Source: Caulobacter radicis (GTDB lineage: Bacteria > Pseudomonadota > Alphaproteobacteria > Caulobacterales > Caulobacteraceae). From it: DNA of 64,000 nucleotides. The position numbers were made by a program, and so were the translations under genes. A model generated the notes under the pieces. The model saw only the letters and a program-made list of their open reading frames with translations. It searched no databases and was not told where the DNA came from. Below are positions 47,274 to 55,845 of the stretch, one piece after another (the stretch's first letter is position 1; each line of letters starts with the position of its first letter). The stretch spans positions 62,001-126,000 of the forward strand of contig NZ_QDKO01000015.1 of the NCBI RefSeq assembly GCF_003094615.1, in the 5' to 3' direction.

Positions 47274-49778
47274 TCATGACGAACCAGGCGCGCAAAACCA
47301 GCAGTCCTCCCCGCCGATCGGCATGCCGGGCGGCAAGGTTTCCACCGCCCCGGCGCGCGGAGCCGCCAGCGCCTTGCGATCGCCGGAGGTCAGCAGGCGC
47401 GAGATGCGGGCGGCCTGGTCGGCTTCCGCCCCCTGCCCCTTCCAGCCGGCCAGGGCCTTGGCGTAGCGCAGCAGGGCCGCGTCGATCTGGGCGGCGGCGG
47501 TGGGCGACAGGGTCTTGTCGTCGAGCACGGCGACAAGATCGCCGACCAGGCGCGCACGCACCCGACGGCGCAGCTCGCCTGTGCGCCCCTCGGCCTGCGC
47601 ACCGCCGGGCGCCACGGCGGCCAGGAGGGCGTCGACCGTCTCGGTGACGTCCAGCTGCCGCGCATCGCGGCGCTTCTGCTCGACCAGGCGATTCAGGCGC
47701 GCAGGTGTCAGCAGCAGCGACAGCGGCAGGTCGGCGGCGGTCTCGGCGGCCGTCGGCAGGTCGAAGACCGACGCGCCCGAGGTCGGGAAGATCTCGATGG
47801 CGTAGGCCTTGTCGCGCGAGCCGGACATGCCCGACGACAGCAGCGACAACAGCGGATCGGGCAGGTCCAGCGCCGCCGGGTCCAGCGTGCGGACCAGGGC
47901 CGCCAGGGCGCGGCGCTGGTCAGGGGCCGGCGTGGCTGGCGAGACCTCGCGACCATCGCCGACCACCGCATAGCCGTAGTCGACCCCGCCGACGAACTTC
48001 ACCGCCGCTTCGACCTGGTAGCGATGGAAGAGATAGATCGGCACGAGCGCCCGACGCAGGTCGGCGGCCGGCGAACCGGCCGGCACGCTGCCCAGGCCGA
48101 AGCGCGACAGGGCGATACGACGCACGGCCATGACGTTGTCGAGCTCGACCACCGGATCGGCGCCGTTGTCCCACAGCGCGCCATAGGGCTGGGCCGAGGC
48201 CGCGCCCCGGGCGTCGGCGTCCGAGACATAGCGATAGCCCTTGGCCTGGGCGTCGCGGGCCAGCCTGTCGAGGCGCGCGGCCTCGTCGCTTCCCGGCGCG
48301 CCTTCCGAGTAGAGCCAGTCGATGGCGAAGGCGTCCCAGGCCCCCACGCCCTTGGCGTAGGCGTCCGACAGGTCCAGGCGGTCGCCGTCGATCTTCACCA
48401 GCGGCGCGGGGTAGTCCATCACCGAGGCGCGGCCGTAGACGCTGCCGGCGAAATTGTGCGACAGGCCGATGGCGTGGCCGATCTCGTGGGCGGAAAGCTG
48501 GCGGATGCGATTCAGCGCGATCTGGATCGGATCATCCTGACCGCCCTTCCCAGTCTTGTCCGCGCCCAGCAGCCCCTCGAAGATCATCCGATCCTGGCGG
48601 ATGCGCAGCGAGCCCAGCTGGACCACGCCGCGCACGATCTCGCCGGTGCGGGGGTCGACCACCGTCGTGCCGGTGGACCAGCCGCGCGTCTGGCGGTGGA
48701 TCCAGTTGACGACATTGTAGCGCGCGTCCATCGGGTCGACGCCCTCGGGCAGCGGCTCCACGCGGAAGGCGTCGATATAGCCGGCGGCCTCGAAGGCCTG
48801 GTTCCACCAGCGGCCGCCCTCGACCAGGGCGCCGCGCACCGGCTCGGGCGCGCCACGGTCGACGTAGAAGATGATCGGCTTCTTGACCGGCGATTTCGCC
48901 GCTGTCGGGTCGGTCTTCTCCAGCCGGAAGCGGCGCACCAGGCGCTGAACGGTCGGCTGGTCGAGACCGACGGCGTAGTCGGCGAACAGGACCTGGGCCG
49001 AGGTGCCGGTGCGCGGATCGAAGGCGCGCGGCGTGAAGCCCGGTCCCGGCAGGCGAATGAAGCTGTGATGGACGCCGAAGGTCACCGCCCGGGCGTCGGG
49101 AACGATGCCCGAGACCTCGCCGCCCGGATCGTCGGCGGTGAAGGTCTGGCGGGTCTCGAACTCGAGGTTGTCGGGGAACACGCCGACATGGCCAAGATCG
49201 ACATAGCTGAGCGTCGGCGCGGCCTTGAAGCCGCCCTGTTTGGCGTCCTTCAGCGAGCCGGTGATGTTGAAGGCGTCGCGCAGCAGGAAACCGGCCAGGT
49301 CGACGGTGAAGCCGCCGTCGGGCGTCTCGCCGGCCACCTCGCCCGACCAGACCACCGAGCCGGGGAAGCTGTCGCGCACCGTGCGCTGCTCCTCGACCGT
49401 GCCGCCGAGGGCGCGGAAGCCGAAGTTCTCGAACTCGGCCAGCACGCGCTTGCCGACGCGGCGGAAGACCAGCACCTGGGTGTCGCCCGTGGCGGCGCGG
49501 TCGAGCCCGACCGGCGTGGCGCCGAGACCGCCGCTGAGGCTGGGCTGATAGAGGAAGCGGCCGGAGATCCCGTCGGCGTCCGGCGCCGGCAGGGTGACCA
49601 GCACCGCGCCCTTGGCCGCGTCGGTCTTGACGGGCAGCAGGCTGGCCGTGGTCGCGGGCGCGGCGGCGGCCGGAGCCGTGGCGGCGATCGTGGGGCCTGC
49701 GGACAGCGCCACGGCGGCCAATGCGCTCGCCATCGCCAGGGCGCGCAGCGACGCGCCGCTGAAGTCCGATTTCTTCAT
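47274..49778 (-). CDS. Exported zinc-dependent metalloprotease (DUF5117/DUF4953-type)
   Basis: 834 aa with a signal peptide ending near residue 32. The catalytic metzincin motif HEIGHAIGLSHNF starts near residue 431, and VMDYPAP supplies the Met-turn about 12 residues later. N-terminal strands (residues 50-300) match the DUF5117/DUF5118 region of this family. It probably degrades extracellular or periplasmic protein, and peptides could pass to the downstream amidohydrolase; that link is inferred from adjacency. Confidence 0.92.
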   Translation of the reverse strand: MKKSDFSGASLRALAMASALAAVALSAGPTIAATAPAAAAPATTASLLPVKTDAAKGAVLVTLPAPDADGISGRFLYQPSLSGGLGATPVGLDRAATGDTQVLVFRRVGKRVLAEFENFGFRALGGTVEEQRTVRDSFPGSVVWSGEVAGETPDGGFTVDLAGFLLRDAFNITGSLKDAKQGGFKAAPTLSYVDLGHVGVFPDNLEFETRQTFTADDPGGEVSGIVPDARAVTFGVHHSFIRLPGPGFTPRAFDPRTGTSAQVLFADYAVGLDQPTVQRLVRRFRLEKTDPTAAKSPVKKPIIFYVDRGAPEPVRGALVEGGRWWNQAFEAAGYIDAFRVEPLPEGVDPMDARYNVVNWIHRQTRGWSTGTTVVDPRTGEIVRGVVQLGSLRIRQDRMIFEGLLGADKTGKGGQDDPIQIALNRIRQLSAHEIGHAIGLSHNFAGSVYGRASVMDYPAPLVKIDGDRLDLSDAYAKGVGAWDAFAIDWLYSEGAPGSDEAARLDRLARDAQAKGYRYVSDADARGAASAQPYGALWDNGADPVVELDNVMAVRRIALSRFGLGSVPAGSPAADLRRALVPIYLFHRYQVEAAVKFVGGVDYGYAVVGDGREVSPATPAPDQRRALAALVRTLDPAALDLPDPLLSLLSSGMSGSRDKAYAIEIFPTSGASVFDLPTAAETAADLPLSLLLTPARLNRLVEQKRRDARQLDVTETVDALLAAVAPGGAQAEGRTGELRRRVRARLVGDLVAVLDDKTLSPTAAAQIDAALLRYAKALAGWKGQGAEADQAARISRLLTSGDRKALAAPRAGAVETLPPGMPIGGEDCWFCAPGSS

Positions 49779-49866
49779 CTGCCCCTCCGATTCCCGCTCT
49801 AGTCGCGGCGGGCGACGGTTTCGCCCCGGGCCGGCGCAGGCAAGCCTCTTTTTGCTGGAACGGGCT

Positions 49867-50007
49867 TCAGCGGATCTCGCGGGCCAAGGCGCGGGCGACC
49901 AGTTCGCCGGCCTGCCTGCAACGGTCCAGGGACGGGCGCCGGTTTTCGATCGGACGCGGCTCGGCCCTCAGGCGATCGGGCTGCGGCTGGGCGGAAAGCT
50001 GGATCAT
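49867..50007 (-). CDS. 46-aa protein translationally coupled to the trefoil gene
   Basis: The ATG (50005-50007) overlaps the upstream stop TGA (50004-50006) as ATGA. The short product starts MIQLSAQPQPDRLRAEPRP and ends LVARALAREIR; it is basic with one Cys, and its second half may form an amphipathic helix. The exact four-base overlap is the main evidence that it is translated. No family recognised. Confidence 0.5.
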   Translation of the reverse strand: MIQLSAQPQPDRLRAEPRPIENRRPSLDRCRQAGELVARALAREIR

Positions 50008-51272
50008 GAGCTGGCCGTGTCGAAAGCGCGCGCCTCGGCCTCGAACTCGGCCAGGGCCGCCTCGGCGGCGTCGGCCATCCGGCCCCAGCCGAGAAGAACG
50101 GCGTCGAGATCCGCCGCCACGGCCTCGGGCGCGGCAAGCCCCGCCTCCAGGTCGTCGATCACCGCGTTCCAGTCGCCGCGCAGGCCCCGTACGCCGGCAA
50201 CGGTCGCGGCCAATCCGGCCGCCGGAGCGACGATGTCGTGCAGGGCGATCTCACGGCGGCTGCGCGGCGCGGGACTGAACGCCCACTGCTGCGCCGGCAG
50301 ACCCGTCTTCTCCCACAGGCGCAGCGGCGCGCCGGCCTGCACCTCGGCGACGTCGAGCGCGTGCCCTGGAAAGGCGATGTTCTCCAACGTCGCGCCCTGG
50401 CGCGGCGGCGCGCGGAAGAGATCGGCGCCGGTGGGCAGGCCGTCCTGCCCGCCCACCCGAGGCGGCGGCCCCTCGCTGATCAGCGGGAAACCGAAGGGCG
50501 TCGAGGCGTTGGCCAGCGTCCAAAGCTTGTCGTCGGCGGTTATGTGCAGGCGCAGCGCCGGATCGGCGGCCGAGCGCAGGCGATGGGCGTCGGCGGCCTG
50601 GTCGAACTGCAGTCGCCAGAACTGGCGAGCGGCGCCGCCCTTGACCGGCTCCAGGCGCGCCACGCCGTCATCGTCGTAGGACAGGCACAGCTCCGGCGCC
50701 TCGCGCAGCGAGATCCGCACCGCGGGGTCACGCTCGAAGGCGGCGAAAGCCGCGGCGAAGGCGCCGGCCCGAGTGGCGAAACCGCGCATCGCCGCGGCCA
50801 GGGCGGTGGCGCGGTCTGCGCGCATGCGAACCTGAAGTCGCAGCGCGTCCAGCGCCGAGCCGCGATCTCCGGCCAGCAATTGCCGATAAAGAGACGGCGC
50901 GATGTCGCGGCCATAGGAGACTAGGTCGCGGGCGAAGGCGGCCATGCCGAGCTGGAGATCCAGCCCCTGCCCTTCCAGCACGGCGTCGAGATCGGTCCAG
51001 GCGGCCAGCAGACGCTGGGCTTCGGCGCACAGTTCGCCCGCCTCGACCGCGCGGCCGCCGCGACGGGGCTCAAGGGCCGAGCCGACGACCTCGCCCAGGA
51101 AGTCGACGATGTCGCGACGCTGGCGCGCAGCGCGCAATGCAGTGCGGGTTTCGGCGGCGACACGGCCAAGCGCGGCGACGTCGCGCCAATCGGCCAAGCC
51201 AAGATCGAACAGGTTTCCGGTTTGGGCGGAACGGCCGCTGGCGTCGCCGGCGAAGAGCAGAAGCCCGTTCAT
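50004..51272 (-). CDS. Helical protein with an inserted ricin-type beta-trefoil
   Basis: 422 aa without signal peptide. Residues 25-185 are Ala/Leu/Arg rich and predicted helical. Residues about 190-335 have beta-trefoil features with Q-x-W or related triads at QFW 217-219, KLW 249-251 and QQW 328-330, and a classic HALDVAEVQAGAPLRLWEK segment. Residues 340-422 are helical again. Such lectin-like modules often bind carbohydrate; the helical part is toxin-like in general character only. It is part of the accessory locus with the cyclase-like and TIR genes. I do not recognise the full-length family. Confidence 0.7.
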   Translation of the reverse strand: MNGLLLFAGDASGRSAQTGNLFDLGLADWRDVAALGRVAAETRTALRAARQRRDIVDFLGEVVGSALEPRRGGRAVEAGELCAEAQRLLAAWTDLDAVLEGQGLDLQLGMAAFARDLVSYGRDIAPSLYRQLLAGDRGSALDALRLQVRMRADRATALAAAMRGFATRAGAFAAAFAAFERDPAVRISLREAPELCLSYDDDGVARLEPVKGGAARQFWRLQFDQAADAHRLRSAADPALRLHITADDKLWTLANASTPFGFPLISEGPPPRVGGQDGLPTGADLFRAPPRQGATLENIAFPGHALDVAEVQAGAPLRLWEKTGLPAQQWAFSPAPRSRREIALHDIVAPAAGLAATVAGVRGLRGDWNAVIDDLEAGLAAPEAVAADLDAVLLGWGRMADAAEAALAEFEAEARAFDTASS

Positions 51273-51583
51273 CGCCAGCCCCGCGGCTCAAGCCGTCGGT
51301 CCTCGATGCTTCGCAACGCCGCTACTCCACCCTGGGGTCGGCGATGGGCCGCTCGCGAGCGTCACGAGCGGCCCCCGCCCCGCATGCGAAGAGCCCCCCA
51401 AGACTTCCTCGCGCGCCAATGGCCTGGGAAACCCGGAGCCATCATGGCGCGACGGCTCCGGGTCCCTGATCGTTGGACGTCCGCTCTGGAGGCTTTGCGG
51501 CCCGGCCGTCCTTGATCTGCGACAGAATGTCCCAAGCCCTACAGCCCCGCTGTGCAATTTTTCACAGGGGGTGCAGCGAGGCC
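51273..51583 (-). other. 311-bp structured intergenic region
   Basis: The largest gap without a clear gene in the window. It contains two perfect 10-bp inverted repeats: ACCCGGAGCC/GGCTCCGGGT (51431-51440 and 51454-51463) and GGGCCGCTCG/CGAGCGGCCC (51347-51356 and 51366-51375). On the minus strand a 27-codon frame (MMAPGFPGHWRARKSWG...) runs between them but has no evident ribosome site. It may be an untranslated leader, attenuator, small RNA or repeat element; no T-run supports a simple terminator. Confidence 0.5.
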
Positions 51584-53335
51584 CTAGCGGCGGGAAAGAT
51601 TGAAGATCGAGACCGGCGGGAAGCTCTTGCGAGGCGTCGTTCGGCCAACGTAGCCGAAGCGGTACTGGTCGGCATGGCGCGTGGCCAGCATGCCGGCCAT
51701 GGCCTCGCTGACATAGGCCGCGCCCGGGGCCACGTCCGGCTCGATGCGGGCGGCGACGACCACGTGGGCGCCGACAACGGCCTGGGCGCCGGTGATCGGG
51801 TTCACCCGCAGGTGCACCGGCCCGTAGTGCCCGCCGATGCGTAGCGCGAGATGGCGCGGCAGCCCTCGCGCCCGCAGGTTCAGGCGGCGGTGGGCCTCCA
51901 GCAGTACGAGCGCGGCCTCGGCGGCGTCCGACGGCCGGTCGAAGACGAGGAACACGCCGTCGCCCCAGGTCTCGACGTGCTCGGGCGGCGCGGCGAGGCC
52001 GGCGATGGCCTCGGCCATGCCCGCCATGACGACCTCGAAGAAGGCCGGCACCTGGGCGTCGTGCAGGGCGCCGAAGCCGCGCACGTCGATGAACAGCATC
52101 GCCTTGACCCCGCGCTCGCCGGGCTCGGTCGACGCAACGACGGCCGGCGCATCGGGCGCGGGCCGCTCGAAAGGCAGGATCGCCTGGGGCCGTCCGGTCT
52201 CGCGCCAATAGGCGACGTCGGCGCCGGCCCCTGCAGGTCCCGTCGACTCGCGCCCGTCCCACACGGCCACCTGCACCGCGCGGGCCGACAGGCCCTCGGC
52301 CCGCAGGATCGCGCAGCCGATCGCAAAACGGCTGGCATAGGCGAAGACCTCGTCGTCGCCGGCATAAGGATCGCGGGCGGCGAACCGCACCGAAGCGGCC
52401 CTGGCCAGGCAGGCCTCGAACCGACCGACCCAGTGCTCTCCGAACGGCCGCACCGAGGTCTCGAGATAGGAGGCCAGGCCCAGCGGCGCGACGACGTGCA
52501 GCTCCGCCCCCGCCGCCAGCAGGGTCTCGGCCCAGAGGATGTCGGCGCCGGCGGCCAGGCCGCCGTAGCCGAAGCCGATCCTCTGCGCCCTGACGAGATC
52601 GGCCATCCTGGCCTTGAGGGCGGCTTCGTCCTCAAAGGCGCGGGCGGCGAACATGTGGCCGGTGAAATGAGCCGTCGCGGGCGGGCGCAGGATCTCCAGC
52701 CAGGCGGTCGGCGCGCCGATCTCGGCGGCGATCATCGACAGCTGGCGCAGGGTCGAGGCATGGGCCGACAGGCTGGCCGGCGCGCCGGCGACGGCGGCGG
52801 CCAGCATCTCGGCGGCCTCTTCACGCCGCCCCAGGAGGAACAGCGCCTCGGCGCGGCTGGCGCGATCGAAATAGCCGGCTTCGCCGGCTTGCGGCGCGGC
52901 GCCGGCGGCGTCGAGAGCGGCCGCCGCCAATTCGGCGGTCCGCGCGGCGTCCCCGGCCAGCAGGCTCATGGTGGCGGCGTTGACGAGGCCATAGCGCCCC
53001 CCGCCGTTGACGGCCGTGGCGACATAGGCGCGAGCCGAGGCGCGGGCGAAGGCCCGTCGGCGCTGGCCAGCGGCCGCCAGGGCCACGTCCTTCAGCAGGC
53101 GCGCGCCCAGCGACAGGGCTTCGGGATCGTCGGAATTGGCAAGGCCCAGGCGCACGAACTCGGCGCGGGCGAAGTCGGCGGCGCCGGCGCGGGCCAGCGA
53201 AAGCACGGCCGCGTGGGCCAGAATCAGCGAGCGTTCGCCCTCGTCGAGAGCCCGCCGCGCCAGATCGTAGGCGGAAAGATGCTCGCCGCGCCGAAGCAGC
53301 GCGGCGAGCTCGTCGAAAGACGCTTCGGCGCTCAG
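51584..53335 (-). CDS. TRAFs-binding-like / SLOG-like / class III cyclase-like multidomain protein
   Basis: Residues are numbered from the GTG at 53206. An N-terminal helical domain (1-170) resembles the bacterial MAP3K TRAFs-binding family (LSLGARLLKDVALAA, RYGLVNAATMSLLAGD). A SLOG-like nucleotide-binding fold follows (FTGHMF at 181, GFGYGGLAAGADILWAETL at 211). A class III cyclase-like domain ends the protein: metal aspartates Asp374 (FIDVRGFG) and Asp416 (ETWGDG), Arg487, but Val483 where Asn is usual. Glu412 is at the base-selecting position and fits guanine. Coding similarity continues about 43 codons upstream of 53206 to a CTG at 53335, with no ATG, GTG or TTG; the true start is unresolved. 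Confidence 0.78.
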   Translation of the reverse strand: MSAEASFDELAALLRRGEHLSAYDLARRALDEGERSLILAHAAVLSLARAGAADFARAEFVRLGLANSDDPEALSLGARLLKDVALAAAGQRRRAFARASARAYVATAVNGGGRYGLVNAATMSLLAGDAARTAELAAAALDAAGAAPQAGEAGYFDRASRAEALFLLGRREEAAEMLAAAVAGAPASLSAHASTLRQLSMIAAEIGAPTAWLEILRPPATAHFTGHMFAARAFEDEAALKARMADLVRAQRIGFGYGGLAAGADILWAETLLAAGAELHVVAPLGLASYLETSVRPFGEHWVGRFEACLARAASVRFAARDPYAGDDEVFAYASRFAIGCAILRAEGLSARAVQVAVWDGRESTGPAGAGADVAYWRETGRPQAILPFERPAPDAPAVVASTEPGERGVKAMLFIDVRGFGALHDAQVPAFFEVVMAGMAEAIAGLAAPPEHVETWGDGVFLVFDRPSDAAEAALVLLEAHRRLNLRARGLPRHLALRIGGHYGPVHLRVNPITGAQAVVGAHVVVAARIEPDVAPGAAYVSEAMAGMLATRHADQYRFGYVGRTTPRKSFPPVSIFNLSRR

Positions 53336-53336
53336 C

Positions 53337-53753
53337 TTAGCGGCCGGTGCCGTTTTCGATCAGCGGATCCAGGTCGATCGCCTGGCCCAGGGCGTCATGC
53401 ATGAACAGGCTGTAGACGAAGATGCCCATGCGCTTGCATTCGTAGACGACCTTGAACTGGGCGTACGGAACCGGCTCTTCCGCACCCGGAGGCGTGTAGT
53501 TGGTCCAGTAGTAGCTGGAGAAGTTCTGGCCCCAGTCGTTCTCGAACGAGATCGGGGTCGGCTGGAAGCCCCAGCCCTTCGAGAGCAGGTCGTCGCTGAG
53601 ACGGAACTGCAGCACGCAGCGCTGCTGCAGGTCGAGGTCCAGCGGCTCCGGCGGATTCGGGGCCAGGTCCATGAAGCTGAGGTTGCCATCGAAGCCGACG
53701 ATGATGTCGACGACCAGATCCGGCTCCGGGTTGGCGCCATTGTGGCTGAGCAT
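53337..53753 (-). CDS. 138-aa protein of unknown family in the TIR/cyclase locus
   Basis: A soluble, acidic, aromatic-rich protein. Alternating segments such as LVVDIIVGFDGNLSFMDL, CVLQFRLSDDLL, YAQFKVVYECKRMGIFVYSLF suggest a beta-rich fold. No motif recognised. It lies 23 bp downstream of the TIR gene, and its TAA stop is one base before the candidate start region of the cyclase-like gene, so all are probably cotranscribed. Confidence 0.75.
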   Translation of the reverse strand: MLSHNGANPEPDLVVDIIVGFDGNLSFMDLAPNPPEPLDLDLQQRCVLQFRLSDDLLSKGWGFQPTPISFENDWGQNFSSYYWTNYTPPGAEEPVPYAQFKVVYECKRMGIFVYSLFMHDALGQAIDLDPLIENGTGR

Positions 53754-53776
53754 AGAAAATTCCCCCTATAGGCGAG

Positions 53777-55801
53777 TTAACCTAAAGATGAATCGCGTGA
53801 AAACGCAACGAAGTCGGGTCTCGCATAACCGTGTAAACGAAGTTTGTTCACTATGGCCGAGGCCTCGGAAATTCTTCCCTGGCCGTGCAGGGCCCGGGCC
53901 AGGACGTAGAGCGTCTCGGGCGACAGGGTCTCACGGCGCGGTCCCAGCAGGCTGATCGCCTCGGCCGAGCGCCCCTGCGCGAGATGGGCCACGCCGAGCA
54001 GCCATTGCTCCAGTTGGGCGTCGCCATCACCCTTCTTTCGGCTCGCCAGCGACTGTTCGATCTCGCGCGCGGCCGCCCTCGCCGTCTCGGGCTTGCCGTC
54101 CTTCTCGGCCAGGCGGATCGCCTGCACCCTGAGCTTTCCGTTGAGCCGCGCCATCCAGGCATAGACTTCGGGATTGAGCGACCGCAGTCGCTCGATGCGG
54201 CGCACCGCCTCGGCGTGAGCGGCGCGCGCGGCCGGCAGATCGCCTGCGGCGAAGGCGACGTCGAAGGCGTCGAGCTCCACATTGGCCGCGTAGTCCAGCC
54301 AGGTGGCGTTCTCCGGATCCAGGGCGGTCAGATCGCGGAAGCCGCGACGGGCCCCATCGACCAGCCGGCGCGCCTCGTCGACGCGGCCCAGGTCCAAAGC
54401 ACGGCGGGCCAGGGCCAACTGTCCGGCATAGAGCTTAGCGGCCATCGGCCGGTTTTCGGGATCCTTCTTCAGAAGCCCGGCCACGATGGTCTGGGCGATC
54501 GCGCGCTGCTCGTAGGCCTTAGCCAGGTTGCCCGATCGATAGTGCGTGTCCGAAAGCCACGCGTGGGCGTCGGCCAAATCCTTCACCGGCTGGACCGCGT
54601 CGGGCGACGCCTTGGCCGCCGCCTCGAAGCGGACACGGGCGTCGTCGAAGGCCGCCAGGGCGTCCTTGCCGCGGCCTTCGTCCAGCAGCAGCGTGCCCAG
54701 GTTGTTGCGGGCGTAGGCGACTTCCATCCGCCAGTCGAGATTATTGGGATCGAGTTTCGTCAGCCGCTCGGCCAGTTCGCCATAGCGCCGGAAGCCCGCC
54801 TCGGCGTCGGCCGTGCGCGCCAGCCGCCAGTCGACATAGGCCAGCCAGAAGACGTTCTGGGCATGGTCGTAGAGGCGCTTTCCGTCCTGCGGGTTGCGGT
54901 TCGACAGCGCCTCGGAGGTCAGGGCCGCCTGCGAGAAGGCCTGCCGCGCGCCCTTCAGGTCGCCGCGCTTGTCACGGATCTCGCCGAGCAGGGTCTGGGC
55001 CTTGGCCTGTTGCGACAGGTCCTCGTCGTCCAGGTCGCGAGCGTCGACATGCGCGTAGTGCGCCAGGGCCCGCGCGCCGACGCCGTCGAGGACGTCCAGG
55101 CGTCCGACCGGCTCCAGCTTCTTGCGCAGGTCGCCCAGCATGTAGGCCACCAGGTCCTCGGCCTCGGCGCGCTGGGCCTCGGCTTCGCGACGGGCGTCGA
55201 AGGCGACCACCGCCAGGACTCCGGTGACCACGGCCACGCCGAGCGCGCCGGCGGTGGTCGCCGCCATCCAGCGCGAGCGCCGGCGGGCGTCGCGCTGGAT
55301 CAGGTTGTCGAGCCGCACGCCCAGCAGGGTGGCGGCCACCTTCAGGAACGCCAGTCGCCGGCCATCGCCGCCCGGACGCAGGTCGGCGGCCAGGGGTTCC
55401 CCGCCGGGCGGAAAAGCCTCGCGCAGCACCGGCGGCAGGCAGTCGATGACCTCGCCGCCGCCCTCGGGCGCATCGACCAGCACGCAGATCACCCGCTGCG
55501 GACCATGGGTCGACAGGAAGTGACGGATCTCCTCGCCGACCCATTTCGAGCGACGCGAGGCCTCGGAGCAGACGACGATCAGGTGCTCGGAACGATCCAG
55601 CGCCTCGCGAATCGCCCCGCCCAGGTCGGCGGCGGCCGAAAGCTCGGCGCGATCACGGAAGATCGGTCGCAGCGGACGCGCGTCCGCCGGGCCCACGCCC
55701 CTTGGCGGGCGATAGGCTTCCAGCCTCTTGTGCAGCCAATCGACGAGCTTGCCGTCGCCATGGCTGTAGCTGATGAAGGCCTTGTAGTTTAAGTCCCCCA
55801 T
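53777..55801 (-). CDS. TIR domain - transmembrane - TPR protein
   Basis: 674 aa. Residues 5-110 are a TIR domain (KAFISYSHGDGKLVDWLHKRLE, IFRDRAEL, IVVCSEASRRSKWVGEE) with the conserved acidic residue Glu91 in the position of the catalytic NADase glutamate. A membrane helix spans about 179-201. A linker with EAEDLVAYMLGDLRKKLEPVG leads into about ten tetratricopeptide-like repeats to the end. TIR proteins can cleave NAD or make cyclic nucleotide signals; activity here is inferred. First gene of the minus-strand accessory locus, divergent from the CRP-like regulator. Confidence 0.88.
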   Translation of the reverse strand: MGDLNYKAFISYSHGDGKLVDWLHKRLEAYRPPRGVGPADARPLRPIFRDRAELSAAADLGGAIREALDRSEHLIVVCSEASRRSKWVGEEIRHFLSTHGPQRVICVLVDAPEGGGEVIDCLPPVLREAFPPGGEPLAADLRPGGDGRRLAFLKVAATLLGVRLDNLIQRDARRRSRWMAATTAGALGVAVVTGVLAVVAFDARREAEAQRAEAEDLVAYMLGDLRKKLEPVGRLDVLDGVGARALAHYAHVDARDLDDEDLSQQAKAQTLLGEIRDKRGDLKGARQAFSQAALTSEALSNRNPQDGKRLYDHAQNVFWLAYVDWRLARTADAEAGFRRYGELAERLTKLDPNNLDWRMEVAYARNNLGTLLLDEGRGKDALAAFDDARVRFEAAAKASPDAVQPVKDLADAHAWLSDTHYRSGNLAKAYEQRAIAQTIVAGLLKKDPENRPMAAKLYAGQLALARRALDLGRVDEARRLVDGARRGFRDLTALDPENATWLDYAANVELDAFDVAFAAGDLPAARAAHAEAVRRIERLRSLNPEVYAWMARLNGKLRVQAIRLAEKDGKPETARAAAREIEQSLASRKKGDGDAQLEQWLLGVAHLAQGRSAEAISLLGPRRETLSPETLYVLARALHGQGRISEASAIVNKLRLHGYARPDFVAFSRDSSLG

Positions 55802-55845
55802 TGCCCCCTCGACTCTCCCCGTACGCGAACTCAGGAGCGGCGATT

